A stretch of 64,000 bases of DNA from positions 1 through 64,000 of the forward strand of contig CAJTCH010000016.1 in NCBI GenBank assembly GCA_910574715.1, in the 5' to 3' direction. The DNA is from Lachnospiraceae bacterium (GTDB lineage Bacteria; Bacillota; Clostridia; Lachnospirales; Lachnospiraceae). The position numbers and the translations under genes were made by a program. Under the pieces are notes generated by a model. The model worked only from the letters and a program-made list of their open reading frames with translations, did no database searches and had not been told where the DNA came from. This document shows, piece by piece, positions 34,517 through 43,301 of this stretch (the stretch's first letter is position 1; the number at the start of each line of letters is the position of its first letter).

Positions 34517-36133
34517 TCATCTCACCCGCGGAAAGTCTAAGATGAACATCGTCCCCTTTCCTTCCTCTGTCTTCACACGTATCGAGCCTCCATGCTCCTC
34601 CGTAAGCCTCTTTACTACCGTAAGCCCAATCCCCGTTCCTTCCCCGCCCTCTTTCGTCGTGAAGAACGGATGAAATACCTGCTGTCTGATATCTGCCGGA
34701 ATCCCGGCTCCGCTGTCCTCTACCACGAGGCGGACAGTCTTTTCATCATCCACGCTGAGTCCGAACTGGATCCGAAGCGTCCCTCCCTCCTTCATCGCAT
34801 GGAGGGCGTTGGTCGTCAGGTTCAGAAGGATCTGATTCAAAGCGCCTGCCTGTCCGCGGATATAGTAAGAGTTCCTGCTGAGGTTCTCTCTTAGCTTCAC
34901 CTCTTTGGGAAGCAGCTTCTTCACGATATTCACCGCCTCCTGTATCGCAAGAGCGGCGTCATATTCCGTATACACCTTCTCCGCCCTGCCCTGACGGCTG
35001 TAGCTTAGAAGCTGTCTCGCCAGCTCCTCGCATCTGCCCGCGGCGCTCTTTAGCTCCGTAACCTCCTCCGGCATCTCGTTAAAAACCGTCTCATTCTCCT
35101 CCAACAGATCGGCATACAGTACGATCGGCGTCATAAGGTTGTTAAACTCATGGGCAATGGATCCCGTCAGCACACTCATAGTCTTCGAGTGATTATATCT
35201 CTGCATCAGTCCCTCCTGCTGCCTCATCGTCTCATTCAGGGTCTTCTCGTGTTGTAACTCCCTCACCAGAAGCTCTTCCTTCTTCCTCTGTTCCGTGATC
35301 TTATAGATCAACGCCGCGGCACAGAGGATTGCCGCAGTTCCAAGCAGACAGAAATAAAAAGCGATCTGCTCGATGGGCTCTATGATCTGCTCATAATCTT
35401 CAATAATATAAAGATAGAACTCCTCTTCTCCTATCTCCAGGGCTTCATAGGCGACAAGCTTTCTCGTTCTCGTCGGCGTTCCGCTCTCCGTCTCATAGAC
35501 CCATTCGATCGTACAGCCGTTACGATCCATATGGGTAAGAGAGATCTCTTCCTTCGCATCCTTTCCCGGCATCACGGTGGTTCCGTCCGCCCCCTTCACG
35601 ATACAATACCTGCCGTTCTCAAGCCAGAGTCCTGACAATGCCTGTTCCTGGGCATAGATCTCATCCAGATTAAGCTCAGCCATCACATACCCTGAGATCC
35701 TCCCGCCCATTCCTACTGCCTTTGTCATATACAGGATGTAATATCCCTCTTCTGACTTCCTCACCGGTCCGGTAATAACGGCTCCGGGGCTTTCTCCTGC
35801 CCGCTCACAGAGTCTGTGCTCCCAATCTCTCAGTTCCTCTAACTCTTCGATCGGAATATAGCTTCCCTTCTCCCGCAGCCGTAGAAGTCCGGTCTCAATA
35901 TCCTCTTCCTTCCTCATGCCGCCTGAGAACACCGCATAGAGCAGATTCGCCTTCGCCTCCAGGCTCGACTGGAGACTCTTGGCATTCACTTGAGCAAGGC
36001 TTCTTAAGCTCTCCTGTTCATTTAAAACGATCGATCTTCTCACATCCTGATAGCTGAATACGGCAATCCCGAACAATGCCGCCACTCCAGCTGCCGTCAC
36101 TAGGATCTGCCTCCTAAGTCTCTTCTTATTCAT
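34517..36133 (-). CDS. Membrane sensor histidine kinase
   Basis: 538 residues. Two membrane segments (about 10-27 and 258-280) enclose an extracytoplasmic Cache-like sensor. Then a coiled coil, a dimerisation box SIAHEFNNLMTPIVLYADLL with the phospho-accepting His, and the catalytic domain with N-box NLTTNALHAM, G1 DSGAGIP, F-box FHPFFTTK and G2 GTGIGLTVV. The HEFNN box is of the NtrB type, yet its presumed partner, 98 bp away on the other strand, is an OmpR/PhoB-type regulator. The pair lies between SAO genes, so it may sense the compound that system handles; that is inference. Confidence 0.88.
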   Translation of the reverse strand: MNKKRLRRQILVTAAGVAALFGIAVFSYQDVRRSIVLNEQESLRSLAQVNAKSLQSSLEAKANLLYAVFSGGMRKEEDIETGLLRLREKGSYIPIEELEELRDWEHRLCERAGESPGAVITGPVRKSEEGYYILYMTKAVGMGGRISGYVMAELNLDEIYAQEQALSGLWLENGRYCIVKGADGTTVMPGKDAKEEISLTHMDRNGCTIEWVYETESGTPTRTRKLVAYEALEIGEEEFYLYIIEDYEQIIEPIEQIAFYFCLLGTAAILCAAALIYKITEQRKKEELLVRELQHEKTLNETMRQQEGLMQRYNHSKTMSVLTGSIAHEFNNLMTPIVLYADLLEENETVFNEMPEEVTELKSAAGRCEELARQLLSYSRQGRAEKVYTEYDAALAIQEAVNIVKKLLPKEVKLRENLSRNSYYIRGQAGALNQILLNLTTNALHAMKEGGTLRIQFGLSVDDEKTVRLVVEDSGAGIPADIRQQVFHPFFTTKEGGEGTGIGLTVVKRLTEEHGGSIRVKTEEGKGTMFILDFPRVR

Positions 36134-36231
36134 AATACCTCTTTTGGAAAATATTTGACATCAAAAACGCTGCCCGATATAATCTATGATAACAGAAGCA
36201 CAACACTCACAGAAAGGCAGGAATCAATCAT

Positions 36232-36939
36232 ATGTCCAATATCACCGTTCTCATTGTTGATGATGAAGCACCCGTATTAAAAGCTATATCCTCCGTACTA
36301 AGGCATGAACAGATAGATGCCGTCTGCGCTTCCGACAGCACGGACGCTTTCGCATGCCTTGCCCGTCAGACCTTTGACCTGATCCTTCTGGATATCATGA
36401 TGCCGGGTCAGGACGGCTTCTCTATGCTGCGGGAACTTAGGGAACGGAAGATCTTAACCCCTGTGATCCTCCTAAGCGGCAGGGAAGAAGACTCGGCCCA
36501 GGTAGAGGGTCTTGGTCTCGGCGCGGACGATTATATGACCAAGCCCTTCAGCAAGGCCGTGCTGGTCTCCAAGATCCGTGCCATCGTAAGGCGCACACAG
36601 CAGTATATCCCCGCCGCTTCTTCCGGCGCGCCTCTGTCCACAACTGCACAGGTGGGTGCCTTCACTCTGCATTTTGATTCGCAGACCGTATATAAGAATG
36701 ACAAGGAGATCTCCCTGTCCTCCAAGGAATTCTCCCTGCTGTGCTTTTTTATGGAGAATCCCGGGGTGCTCCTGACCAAACAGGAGATCTTCACCAAGGT
36801 ATGGAAGAGCGAGACTCTGGATGACAACTCCATCCTTGTATACATCAAGCGTCTCCGTGATAAGATCGAAGACAACCCTTCCAAGCCAAAGCACCTGACC
36901 ACAGTGTGGGGCAAGGGATATTGCTTCCATCCCTCTTAA
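36232..36939 (+). CDS. OmpR/PhoB-family response regulator
   Basis: 235 residues. Receiver domain with the acidic pair in LIVDDEAPVLK, the phospho-Asp in LILLDIMMPGQDG and the Lys in MTKPFSK. The C-terminal winged helix has LSSKEFSLLCFFMENPGVLL and VYIKRLRDKIEDNPSKPKHL then TTVWGKGYCF. AGGCAGGAATCAATCAT precedes the start. Divergent from the kinase gene. Confidence 0.9.
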   Translation: MSNITVLIVDDEAPVLKAISSVLRHEQIDAVCASDSTDAFACLARQTFDLILLDIMMPGQDGFSMLRELRERKILTPVILLSGREEDSAQVEGLGLGADDYMTKPFSKAVLVSKIRAIVRRTQQYIPAASSGAPLSTTAQVGAFTLHFDSQTVYKNDKEISLSSKEFSLLCFFMENPGVLLTKQEIFTKVWKSETLDDNSILVYIKRLRDKIEDNPSKPKHLTTVWGKGYCFHPS

Positions 36940-36948
36940 GACTGGCTT

Positions 36949-36965
36949 ATCTGCCGCCGGCAGAT
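36949..36965 (-). other. Hairpin downstream of saoC TGA, candidate SECIS
   Basis: Perfect 7-bp stem ATCTGCC/GGCAGAT with a 3-nt loop, starting 13 nt after the TGA of saoC. Neither strand has a T-run beyond it, so it is not a normal terminator although it lies between convergent genes. Spacing equals that of the other candidate SECIS hairpins in the window. Confidence 0.55.
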
Positions 36966-36975
36966 CAATCTACGC

Positions 36976-37578
36976 CTATCAGCAGTCTTCCATCCCTTCG
37001 CCGAACAGGTTGACGGTCTCCCCTTCCACCACACGGAAGATTCCGTATCCTACCTTATTGTCCTTCTGCCCCTGGAGAACGAACTCTATCTCGTCCTTCT
37101 TGTCTATGTTCTGGAACTGGATCTTCTGGTTCTCCACAGGTGCCGGGATCGGCTCTGTGAATTCATAATTCACTCCGTCCCCGGAATCAATGGCTACCGT
37201 AAGCCGGATATGCTTATGCCGTCCAAGATTCTCGGTCCCTACATGCTCGTCATCTTCCGTAGTAGCAAATATAACAACCAGATCCTTAAGCCCGTCATTG
37301 GTAAGATCCTCCTCACAAGCCGCCAACACCTCCGCCTCCGGATGCTCCTTATGAAAAGCTCCAAGGGTCGGATGCTCATCCGGTACATTCTCGGCGTAAG
37401 CCAAAGCCCTGCCAACCCTGTCTCCCTCGGAATATACATTGACCTCTCCCTCTCCTTCCCGCGTCTGCTGCCGCTCATACAGGCCGTCAAGCCTCCCCCG
37501 GATCAGGAAACCTGCCAATATTACCAGAATGATGATAACCATCTTCCCTCTTGTTTTTTTCAAAAATACTTTATCCAC
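36976..37578 (-). CDS. saoC: Membrane-anchored Cys-Sec-COOH protein SaoC
   Basis: 200 residues if TGA 36979-36981 is Sec; TAG follows at once, so the protein would end GEGMEDC-Sec. GTG start (37576-37578) with GAGGAAG before it. One N-terminal membrane segment (MVIIILVILAGFLI), then an extracytoplasmic domain with EDLTNDGLKDLVVIFA, a Ca-loop-like FG-GAP motif. Only the last residues carry thiol/selenol apart from one inner Cys. A C-terminal Cys-Sec pair on a flexible arm resembles the GCUG tail of thioredoxin reductase. I recall this family as Cys-Cys-COOH (seleno)protein SaoC. The alternative is simple termination at TGA after Cys. Confidence 0.75.
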
Positions 37579-37673
37579 CGTACTTCCTCAACTTTATTAA
37601 TAATCTGTAATATATTTTATTTTTATTTCTGCGGCTTGTAAAGCAGTTCCGAGCGCACGAACACCGCATATTG

Positions 37674-37718
37674 AAAATGGGGACGCAGTAAAATTGCATT
37701 TTACCGCGTCCCCATTTT
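37674..37718. terminator. Long GGGGACGC hairpin (terminator or REP-like element)
   Basis: AAAATGGGGACGC and GTAAAA on the left pair with TTTTAC and GCGTCCCCATTTT on the right, with one mismatch, ending 2 bp before the stop codon of the GNAT gene. The arm length and the A/T ends fit a bidirectional terminator, but also the kind of dispersed REP-like repeat seen in Clostridia. The gap 37579-37673 shows nothing else. Confidence 0.6.
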
Positions 37719-37719
37719 G

Positions 37720-39171
37720 TTACTCGATCTCCTTCCAGAATCCGCTCCCCGACGCATACTCCCGGATCTCATCGAGGGTAAACGGCGCGGTCACCCACAC
37801 GTACCCCTGATCATTAGGGTCCCCGTCTTCGTAATTCAAGTCAAAACCAATCTCGATCCCATCGGCATCCAGGAAGAAGTTCACCACATAGACTCCTTCT
37901 TTGCTGTCACCCTCCAGAGCCTTCTTCATCTCCGTCTGGTCAAGCTCCGATAAGAAATCGTCGTCTCCCGTCTCTTTGCGCATCACCCGAAGCCACTGAT
38001 CTACAAATCTGTTATCCAGGCTTACAATATCCTTCACCTCGTAGGCCGTCCCGTCCTTAAGACTGATGTTACATGTCCGAAGATGTTGGTATGCATATGC
38101 CTGGCCGCCCTCATAGCTCAGATCATTATAAGCCACGCTGATCAGATCCTCGGACGCATAGCAGACCTTGTACTCTACATAGCTGATCAGCACCGGATTC
38201 TGCTCTCCTAAGACCCTCTCTTTGATCTCCGGAACCGGATCCTCGTAGATCTTCTTTACCGTCTCCATAGCGCGGGCCTTCAATATCTTGTTCACTTTAT
38301 CTTCCGTACCGGAATCAGACAGACCGCTGATCTTCGGATAATTCACATGGAATTCGATCACCATGGACTGCTTCTCTTCATCCGAAAATGTATATAACTC
38401 ATCCTCGATCTCATAGGGAAGATTACTGGCTATATCTTCCGGGATCGCAGCTATGCCGGAAAGCTCTTCCTCGTACCCGCCGCTGTCATATTCCTCTGAA
38501 TAATCATACGGCAGGTCATCCCGGTAATCATCCTCTCCGTACTCATCATCCCGGTAATCGTATGAATCATTATAGCCCCGGATCTCTTCTCTAAGATCGC
38601 GGCCGACGCTGATTCCGATCCCTGACAAGATCAGCACAAGAACCAAAGCATATACTCCAAGCGCGATCCACGGCGCCTTCGACTTCTGCCCTGTCTTCGC
38701 TATCATATTAAGATTCACATACATCTCCATGGGGACATAGCGTATTCCGTCCTTCTCCTGCTCCTGCCCGACAGGACGCATCCCCATATGTATATATTTA
38801 TCAACCGCTCCCGGCGCGGCATTCACCGTCATCCGGCCCGCGCGAAGCAACTCGGCGCAGCAATGGTAGGCGGCCCCATATAACATCCGCCCCGCACCCT
38901 GGCCCTGATACTGCTTCTTCACAAAGAAGAGGACGATGTGGCCGTCCGGCCTCAAGGCCAGCGTGCCGCAAAGTTCCTCTCCCTCGTATGCGCCAAAAAA
39001 GATCAGATTCCCCCTCTGCCATACCTGGCTGATATAATCATATTTGATAAATTTCTGGAACGACGCAACACCTTCGGGAGAGATCGCCGGTGCGATCTCA
39101 TCTGCGAATACCTCCCATGTAAGATGCAGCGCCGCGAGCAGCTCAGACTGCCCAAGCCTTCTGATTTCCAT
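37720..39171 (-). CDS. GNAT acetyltransferase fused by a membrane segment to an RsiV/PdaC-like domain
   Basis: 483 residues in three parts. Residues 1-150: GNAT fold with the acetyl-CoA loop VKKQYQGQGAGRMLYGAAYH. About 168-188: one membrane segment (APWIALGVYALVLVLILSGI). An acidic Tyr/Asp-rich linker (about 195-235) follows, then about 240 residues resembling the DUF4163/DUF3298 domains of PdaC and RsiV (SYVEYKVCYASEDLISVAYN, GGQAYAYQHLRTCNISLKDG). Cytoplasmic acetylation joined to an extracytoplasmic sensing or wall-binding domain is uncommon. Not obviously linked to neighbours; the start overlaps nothing and cinA lies 1 bp upstream of it. Confidence 0.7.
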   Translation of the reverse strand: MEIRRLGQSELLAALHLTWEVFADEIAPAISPEGVASFQKFIKYDYISQVWQRGNLIFFGAYEGEELCGTLALRPDGHIVLFFVKKQYQGQGAGRMLYGAAYHCCAELLRAGRMTVNAAPGAVDKYIHMGMRPVGQEQEKDGIRYVPMEMYVNLNMIAKTGQKSKAPWIALGVYALVLVLILSGIGISVGRDLREEIRGYNDSYDYRDDEYGEDDYRDDLPYDYSEEYDSGGYEEELSGIAAIPEDIASNLPYEIEDELYTFSDEEKQSMVIEFHVNYPKISGLSDSGTEDKVNKILKARAMETVKKIYEDPVPEIKERVLGEQNPVLISYVEYKVCYASEDLISVAYNDLSYEGGQAYAYQHLRTCNISLKDGTAYEVKDIVSLDNRFVDQWLRVMRKETGDDDFLSELDQTEMKKALEGDSKEGVYVVNFFLDADGIEIGFDLNYEDGDPNDQGYVWVTAPFTLDEIREYASGSGFWKEIE

Positions 39172-39172
39172 A

Positions 39173-40429
39173 TTAAAGCCTCCTTACCGCCTTATCCTGA
39201 AGTTCCTCACGAAGGAATGTCAATGCTCTCGCCACAGCAAATTCCCGATTCTTATCCCTGTTCCCTGTAAAATGAAATTCCTCTGCACAGACATGTCCCT
39301 TCACATAGCAGCCCACGTACACAAGCCCTACCGGTTTGTCTTTGGTCCCGCCTCCCGGCCCGGCGATTCCCGTCACACTGAGCGCTGCATCCGCGCCTGC
39401 CGCCCTGGCTGCGCCTTCTGCCATCTCGCATGCCGTCTGACGGCTTACCGCGCCGTACTCCATAAGCGTCTCTCTCTTCACACCCAGAAGACGCTCCTTC
39501 GCGTCATTGGAATAGGTGATATACCCTTCACGGTACACGTTGGACGCTCCCGCCACATTCATGATCCTTCCCGCAAGAAGTCCTCCCGTACAGGATTCCG
39601 CCGTCGTCACGGTCATCTTCTGTTCCTCAAGAAGCTTCACGACCGCCGCCTCAAGAGTCACTTCTTCTTCCGTTGTGTAGATCTTATCCCCAAACCTCGC
39701 AAATAATTCTTCTATCACCGGAGCGATCAGCTCTTCGGCCTCATCCTCGCTTGCGGCCTTCGCCGTCACACGCAGATGTACCTCGCCGGTCTTCGCATAG
39801 GGCGCGATGGTCGGATTAGTCTGTGCTTCCATCAGATCCGCGATCATGGTCTCCGCCTTGCTCTCCCCGATCGAACTGATCTTCACCATCTTCGAGTAGA
39901 TACCCTCCGGCTGCAATCGGTTCAGATAAGGAGCCACATCCCGCTCGAACATAGGCACGATCTCATTGGGCGGCCCCGGAAGAAGGATCGCAATCTTCCC
40001 GTTCTCCTCCAAGATCAATCCCGGAGCGGTACCATTATGGTTATCGATCACCTTCGCCCCCTCAGGAACCAGCGCCTGCTTCCAGTTGTTGGGTGTAACC
40101 TGGTCGCTGTGCACCCTGCGGAAATATTCTTCGATCCGCTTCTTCGTGTGCTCATCCTCGTATAATTCCTTCCCGAATGCCTTCGCCGTCACTTCCTTGG
40201 TCAGATCATCCTTCGTAGGTCCAAGCCCGCCGCTCAAGATCAGGATATCCGACCTGGTCAACGCCTGGCGGACCGCTTCCAGGAGACGCTCCTCATTGTC
40301 TCCCACCACGCTCTGATGATAGCAGGAAAGCCCAAGCGCCGCACACTGCTCTGACAGAAACGCCGCATTGGTGTTCACGATGTTCCCAAGCAGGATCTCT
40401 GTCCCAACAGATATCAATTCTACCGTCAT
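39173..40429 (-). CDS. cinA: CinA-family nicotinamide-nucleotide amidohydrolase
   Basis: 418 residues, the standard two-domain length. N-terminal MoCF-binding-like domain with ILSGGLGPTKDDLTKE and the NDGTAPGL-like loop NHNGTAPGLILEENG. C-terminal amidohydrolase domain with TTAESCTGGLLAGRIMNVAG and SVTGIAGPGGGTKDKPVGLV. It deamidates NMN and is tied to competence in some Firmicutes. Follows pgsA by 3 bp. Confidence 0.93.
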   Translation of the reverse strand: MTVELISVGTEILLGNIVNTNAAFLSEQCAALGLSCYHQSVVGDNEERLLEAVRQALTRSDILILSGGLGPTKDDLTKEVTAKAFGKELYEDEHTKKRIEEYFRRVHSDQVTPNNWKQALVPEGAKVIDNHNGTAPGLILEENGKIAILLPGPPNEIVPMFERDVAPYLNRLQPEGIYSKMVKISSIGESKAETMIADLMEAQTNPTIAPYAKTGEVHLRVTAKAASEDEAEELIAPVIEELFARFGDKIYTTEEEVTLEAAVVKLLEEQKMTVTTAESCTGGLLAGRIMNVAGASNVYREGYITYSNDAKERLLGVKRETLMEYGAVSRQTACEMAEGAARAAGADAALSVTGIAGPGGGTKDKPVGLVYVGCYVKGHVCAEEFHFTGNRDKNREFAVARALTFLREELQDKAVRRL

Positions 40430-40432
40430 CTT

Positions 40433-40975
40433 CTACATACCCCCTTGTGTCAATACCTGTACGTTCTTTGCGACATAATCGATCAAAGAAACAACCGTCA
40501 GTATTAAGGATACCCAGATCAGCGCCATTCCAATCATATCAAATACTCCTCCGAAATCCGCGATCAGTACAATGATCATCGCCATCTGTGATACCGTCTT
40601 GAACTTGCCCCAGTAGCTTGCCGCGATCACGATCCCGTTATCAGACGCAACCAGACGGAAACCGCTGATGATGAATTCCCTCGCGATGATCACGATGACA
40701 AACCACGCCTCAAGCTTTCCTGACGGGATCAGGCAGATCATGGCCGAGCAGACCAGGAGCTTATCAGCCAACGGATCCATGAATTTCCCGAAATTCGTCA
40801 CCAGATTCCTGGCGCGTGCGATCTTACCGTCCAGCATGTCCGTAAGGCTTGCCACACAGAACAGCACAAGCGCGATCCATTTGTTCGCACTCCCTCCCAC
40901 ATCCGTCAGCATAAAAAATACAAAAAACGGAACCATAATCACTCTCAGTACAGTTAACTTGTTTGGTAAATTCAT
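40433..40975 (-). CDS. pgsA: CDP-diacylglycerol-glycerol-3-phosphate 3-phosphatidyltransferase
   Basis: 180 residues, integral membrane. The CDP-alcohol phosphotransferase motif D-G-x2-A-R-x8-G-x3-D-x3-D is seen as MLDGKIARARNLVTNFGKFM followed by DPLADK. It makes phosphatidylglycerol phosphate from CDP-DAG. It overlaps rimO by 4 bp. Confidence 0.93.
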   Translation of the reverse strand: MNLPNKLTVLRVIMVPFFVFFMLTDVGGSANKWIALVLFCVASLTDMLDGKIARARNLVTNFGKFMDPLADKLLVCSAMICLIPSGKLEAWFVIVIIAREFIISGFRLVASDNGIVIAASYWGKFKTVSQMAMIIVLIADFGGVFDMIGMALIWVSLILTVVSLIDYVAKNVQVLTQGGM

Positions 40976-42297
40976 GATATCAACTCTCCTATCAAATCAT
41001 ATTCTAAAGCCCCGGTGACCCTCACTCTCGCAAAATCCCCGGACATCATCTCTTCCTGCGTATTAATAAATATCAGTCCGTCCACATTGGGCGCGTCCCT
41101 GTATGTCCTTCCCACGTAAGCGTCCTCATCGGCTACCTTGCCTTCGATCATCACCAGGACCTCTCTTCCGATCATCTCCTCCGCCTGTGCAAATACGACC
41201 TCCTGCTGAAGCTCCATCAACTCTGCCTGACGCTCTTCTTTGACCTCCTCCGGAATCTGATCCGGCAGATCGGCCGCCGGCGTATCCTCCTCCGGCGAAT
41301 AGGTAAATACTCCCAGACGGTCAAACTCTATCTCATCTACGAACTCCATAAGCTCCTCATGCTGTTCCTTCGTCTCTCCCGGAAATCCGGTGATCAGCGT
41401 CGTACGGATCGCAATATCAGGGATCTCTTTCCGGAGCTTCCCGACGATCTCCCCTAACTGCTTCCTCGACGTCCGCCTGCCCATCCGCCTCAATATCTCG
41501 TCATTGGCATGCTGGACCGGGAGATCTATATAATGACAGATCTTCTTCTCTTCCTTCATCACCTGGATCAGCCCGTCATATATCTCCTCCGGATAACAAT
41601 AGAGAATCCGGATCCAGCGAAGCCCGCCGATCCTGCACAGTTCCTTAAGAAGCCTGTGCAAAGACTTCTCGCCGTAGAGATCCTTCCCATACAGTGTCGT
41701 CTCCTGGGCTACCAGAATCAGTTCCTTCACGCCCTGATCCGCAAGTTCACCCGCTTCCTTCAAAAGCCGCTCCATCGGCACGCTCCTGTAATTCCCCCTA
41801 AGCTTCGGGATGATACAGTAAGTACAGTGCTTATCACACCCCTCCGCGATCTTAAGATAAGCGTAGTGCCCGCCTGTGGTCACAAGCCGTCTCTCCTGCA
41901 CCGCCGGCAATGTGTCAAGCTCTGCGAGCCTTACACCCCCCTGTCCGGCAAGCGCTTCTTCTATCGACTGCACGATCTGGTCATAGGAAGCAGTCCCCAG
42001 AACAGCATCCACCTCCGGAATCTCCGTACGTATCTCCTGCTGATATCTCTGGGCAAGACATCCCGCGACGATCAACGCCTTAAGCCTGCCCGTCTTCTTA
42101 TACTCTGCCATCTCAAGGATGGTCTGTATACTCTCTTCCTTGGCATCATGGATGAAACAGCAGGTGTTGATTACGATGACATCCGCCTGCATCTCATCAT
42201 CCACGATCTGATAGCCGCCCGCCTCGAGAATCCCCAGCATGACCTCCGAGTCCACCAGATTCTTATCACATCCCAGAGAAATAAATAATAGATTCAT
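40972..42297 (-). CDS. rimO: Ribosomal protein S12 methylthiotransferase
   Basis: 441 residues. N-terminal UPF0004 domain (ISLGCDKNLVDSEVMLGIL, with two further cysteines at INTCCF and AGCLAQ), the radical SAM motif EGCDKHCTYCIIP, and a C-terminal TRAM domain. Both Fe-S clusters' cysteines are present. It adds a methylthio group to Asp88 of S12. The first part of the operon is upstream: yicC, gmk, rpoZ. Confidence 0.95.
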   Translation of the reverse strand: MNLLFISLGCDKNLVDSEVMLGILEAGGYQIVDDEMQADVIVINTCCFIHDAKEESIQTILEMAEYKKTGRLKALIVAGCLAQRYQQEIRTEIPEVDAVLGTASYDQIVQSIEEALAGQGGVRLAELDTLPAVQERRLVTTGGHYAYLKIAEGCDKHCTYCIIPKLRGNYRSVPMERLLKEAGELADQGVKELILVAQETTLYGKDLYGEKSLHRLLKELCRIGGLRWIRILYCYPEEIYDGLIQVMKEEKKICHYIDLPVQHANDEILRRMGRRTSRKQLGEIVGKLRKEIPDIAIRTTLITGFPGETKEQHEELMEFVDEIEFDRLGVFTYSPEEDTPAADLPDQIPEEVKEERQAELMELQQEVVFAQAEEMIGREVLVMIEGKVADEDAYVGRTYRDAPNVDGLIFINTQEEMMSGDFARVRVTGALEYDLIGELIS

Positions 42298-42333
42298 CTC
42301 TTCTCCCTTCTGTAAATAGCTTCTTTGAAGAAA

Positions 42334-42357
42334 GGCAGATACCTCACGGCATCTGCC
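42334..42357. terminator. Hairpin between rpoZ and rimO
   Basis: GGCAGAT and ATCTGCC pair across 10 nt; T-run on the plus side (CCCCTTTT) and a weaker one on the minus side (TTTCTTC). It may attenuate transcription into rimO. Confidence 0.5.
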
Positions 42358-42391
42358 CCTTTTGCACTGCAGAATCCCCTGCAGGCTTAAT

Positions 42392-42664
42392 CTATGAAAG
42401 CACGGCCTCCTCAGTCACACTCTGCTTATCTTCCTCTTCTCCGACCACTTTGATCTTGGCCTGATTCAGCTCGGCGATTGCAACAGACAACGGCTTCTCT
42501 CCGTTCTTGACCGCCACTAAGGGCATGTTGCCGTCGATGATCTCCCTGGCTCTCTTCGCGGTCGCCATAACGATGGAATACCGGCTGTTAACAACCTTCG
42601 TCTCACCTTCCTCTACATCCTTATTCACTACCTTCATTAAATCTGTGTAAGATGGGTGCAGCAT
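42392..42664 (-). CDS. rpoZ: RNA polymerase omega subunit
   Basis: 90 residues. Core motif SRYSIVMATAKRAREIIDGN and a following KPLSVAIAEL are diagnostic of omega. Directly follows gmk by 3 bp, the conserved gmk-rpoZ order of Firmicutes. Confidence 0.93.
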   Translation of the reverse strand: MLHPSYTDLMKVVNKDVEEGETKVVNSRYSIVMATAKRAREIIDGNMPLVAVKNGEKPLSVAIAELNQAKIKVVGEEEDKQSVTEEAVLS

Positions 42665-42667
42665 ACG

Positions 42668-43294
42668 CTATTCTCCTTTCAGCTCTTCTTTCATGCGTTC
42701 TATAAATGCCATGTTGCGATAACTTCTTCTGTGTTCTCCCCGGATGATCTGGTGCATCTCCTCCACACACTCATCGACCATATCGTTGATCAGCAGATAA
42801 TCATACCGGTCCATCCCAAGCGCTTCTTCCTTCGCGCGGTTCATGCGGAAATCAATCACATCCTCCGTCTCCGTCCCGCGTCCCTTTAGACGCTCTCTTA
42901 ATTCTCCGGCCGTTGGAGGCGTCACGAACAAAAGCAAAGTCTGCGGAAAATTCTCCTTCACCTTAAGCGCACCCTGGATCTCTATCTCCAGGATCACATC
43001 CTTCCCGGCTTCAAGCTGTTCCTCCACATATGCCCGCGGCGTTCCATAGTAATTGTCCACGTATCTAGCATACTCTATCAATTCGTCTTTCGCAATCATT
43101 TTTTCAAATTCTTCTACGGTTTTGAAGAAATATTCCCTACCCTCTTCCTCTCCCGGCCTGGGCTTCCTGGTCGTCGCTGAGATTGACAGCGCATAATTAT
43201 CATACCGGCGCATGATCTCCTTCATGATCGTCCCCTTGCCTGCGCCTGAGAATCCTGATACCACGATCAATATTCCTCTCTCGCTCATGAACAT
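42668..43294 (-). CDS. gmk: Guanylate kinase
   Basis: 208 residues as drawn; the real start may be the second Met (MSERGILIVVSG). P-loop VSGFSGAGKGTIMKEIM, GMP-binding SATTRKPRPGEEEGREYFF and the lid ERLKGRGTETEDVIDFRMNR. Phosphorylates GMP to GDP. Confidence 0.95.
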   Translation of the reverse strand: MFMSERGILIVVSGFSGAGKGTIMKEIMRRYDNYALSISATTRKPRPGEEEGREYFFKTVEEFEKMIAKDELIEYARYVDNYYGTPRAYVEEQLEAGKDVILEIEIQGALKVKENFPQTLLLFVTPPTAGELRERLKGRGTETEDVIDFRMNRAKEEALGMDRYDYLLINDMVDECVEEMHQIIRGEHRRSYRNMAFIERMKEELKGE

Positions 43295-43301
43295 ACCCTC
43301 T

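Noticed and set aside
36949-36965. Ordinary terminator for convergent genes
   Set aside because: No T-run on either strand, and spacing to the saoC TGA equals SECIS spacing; left as candidate SECIS.
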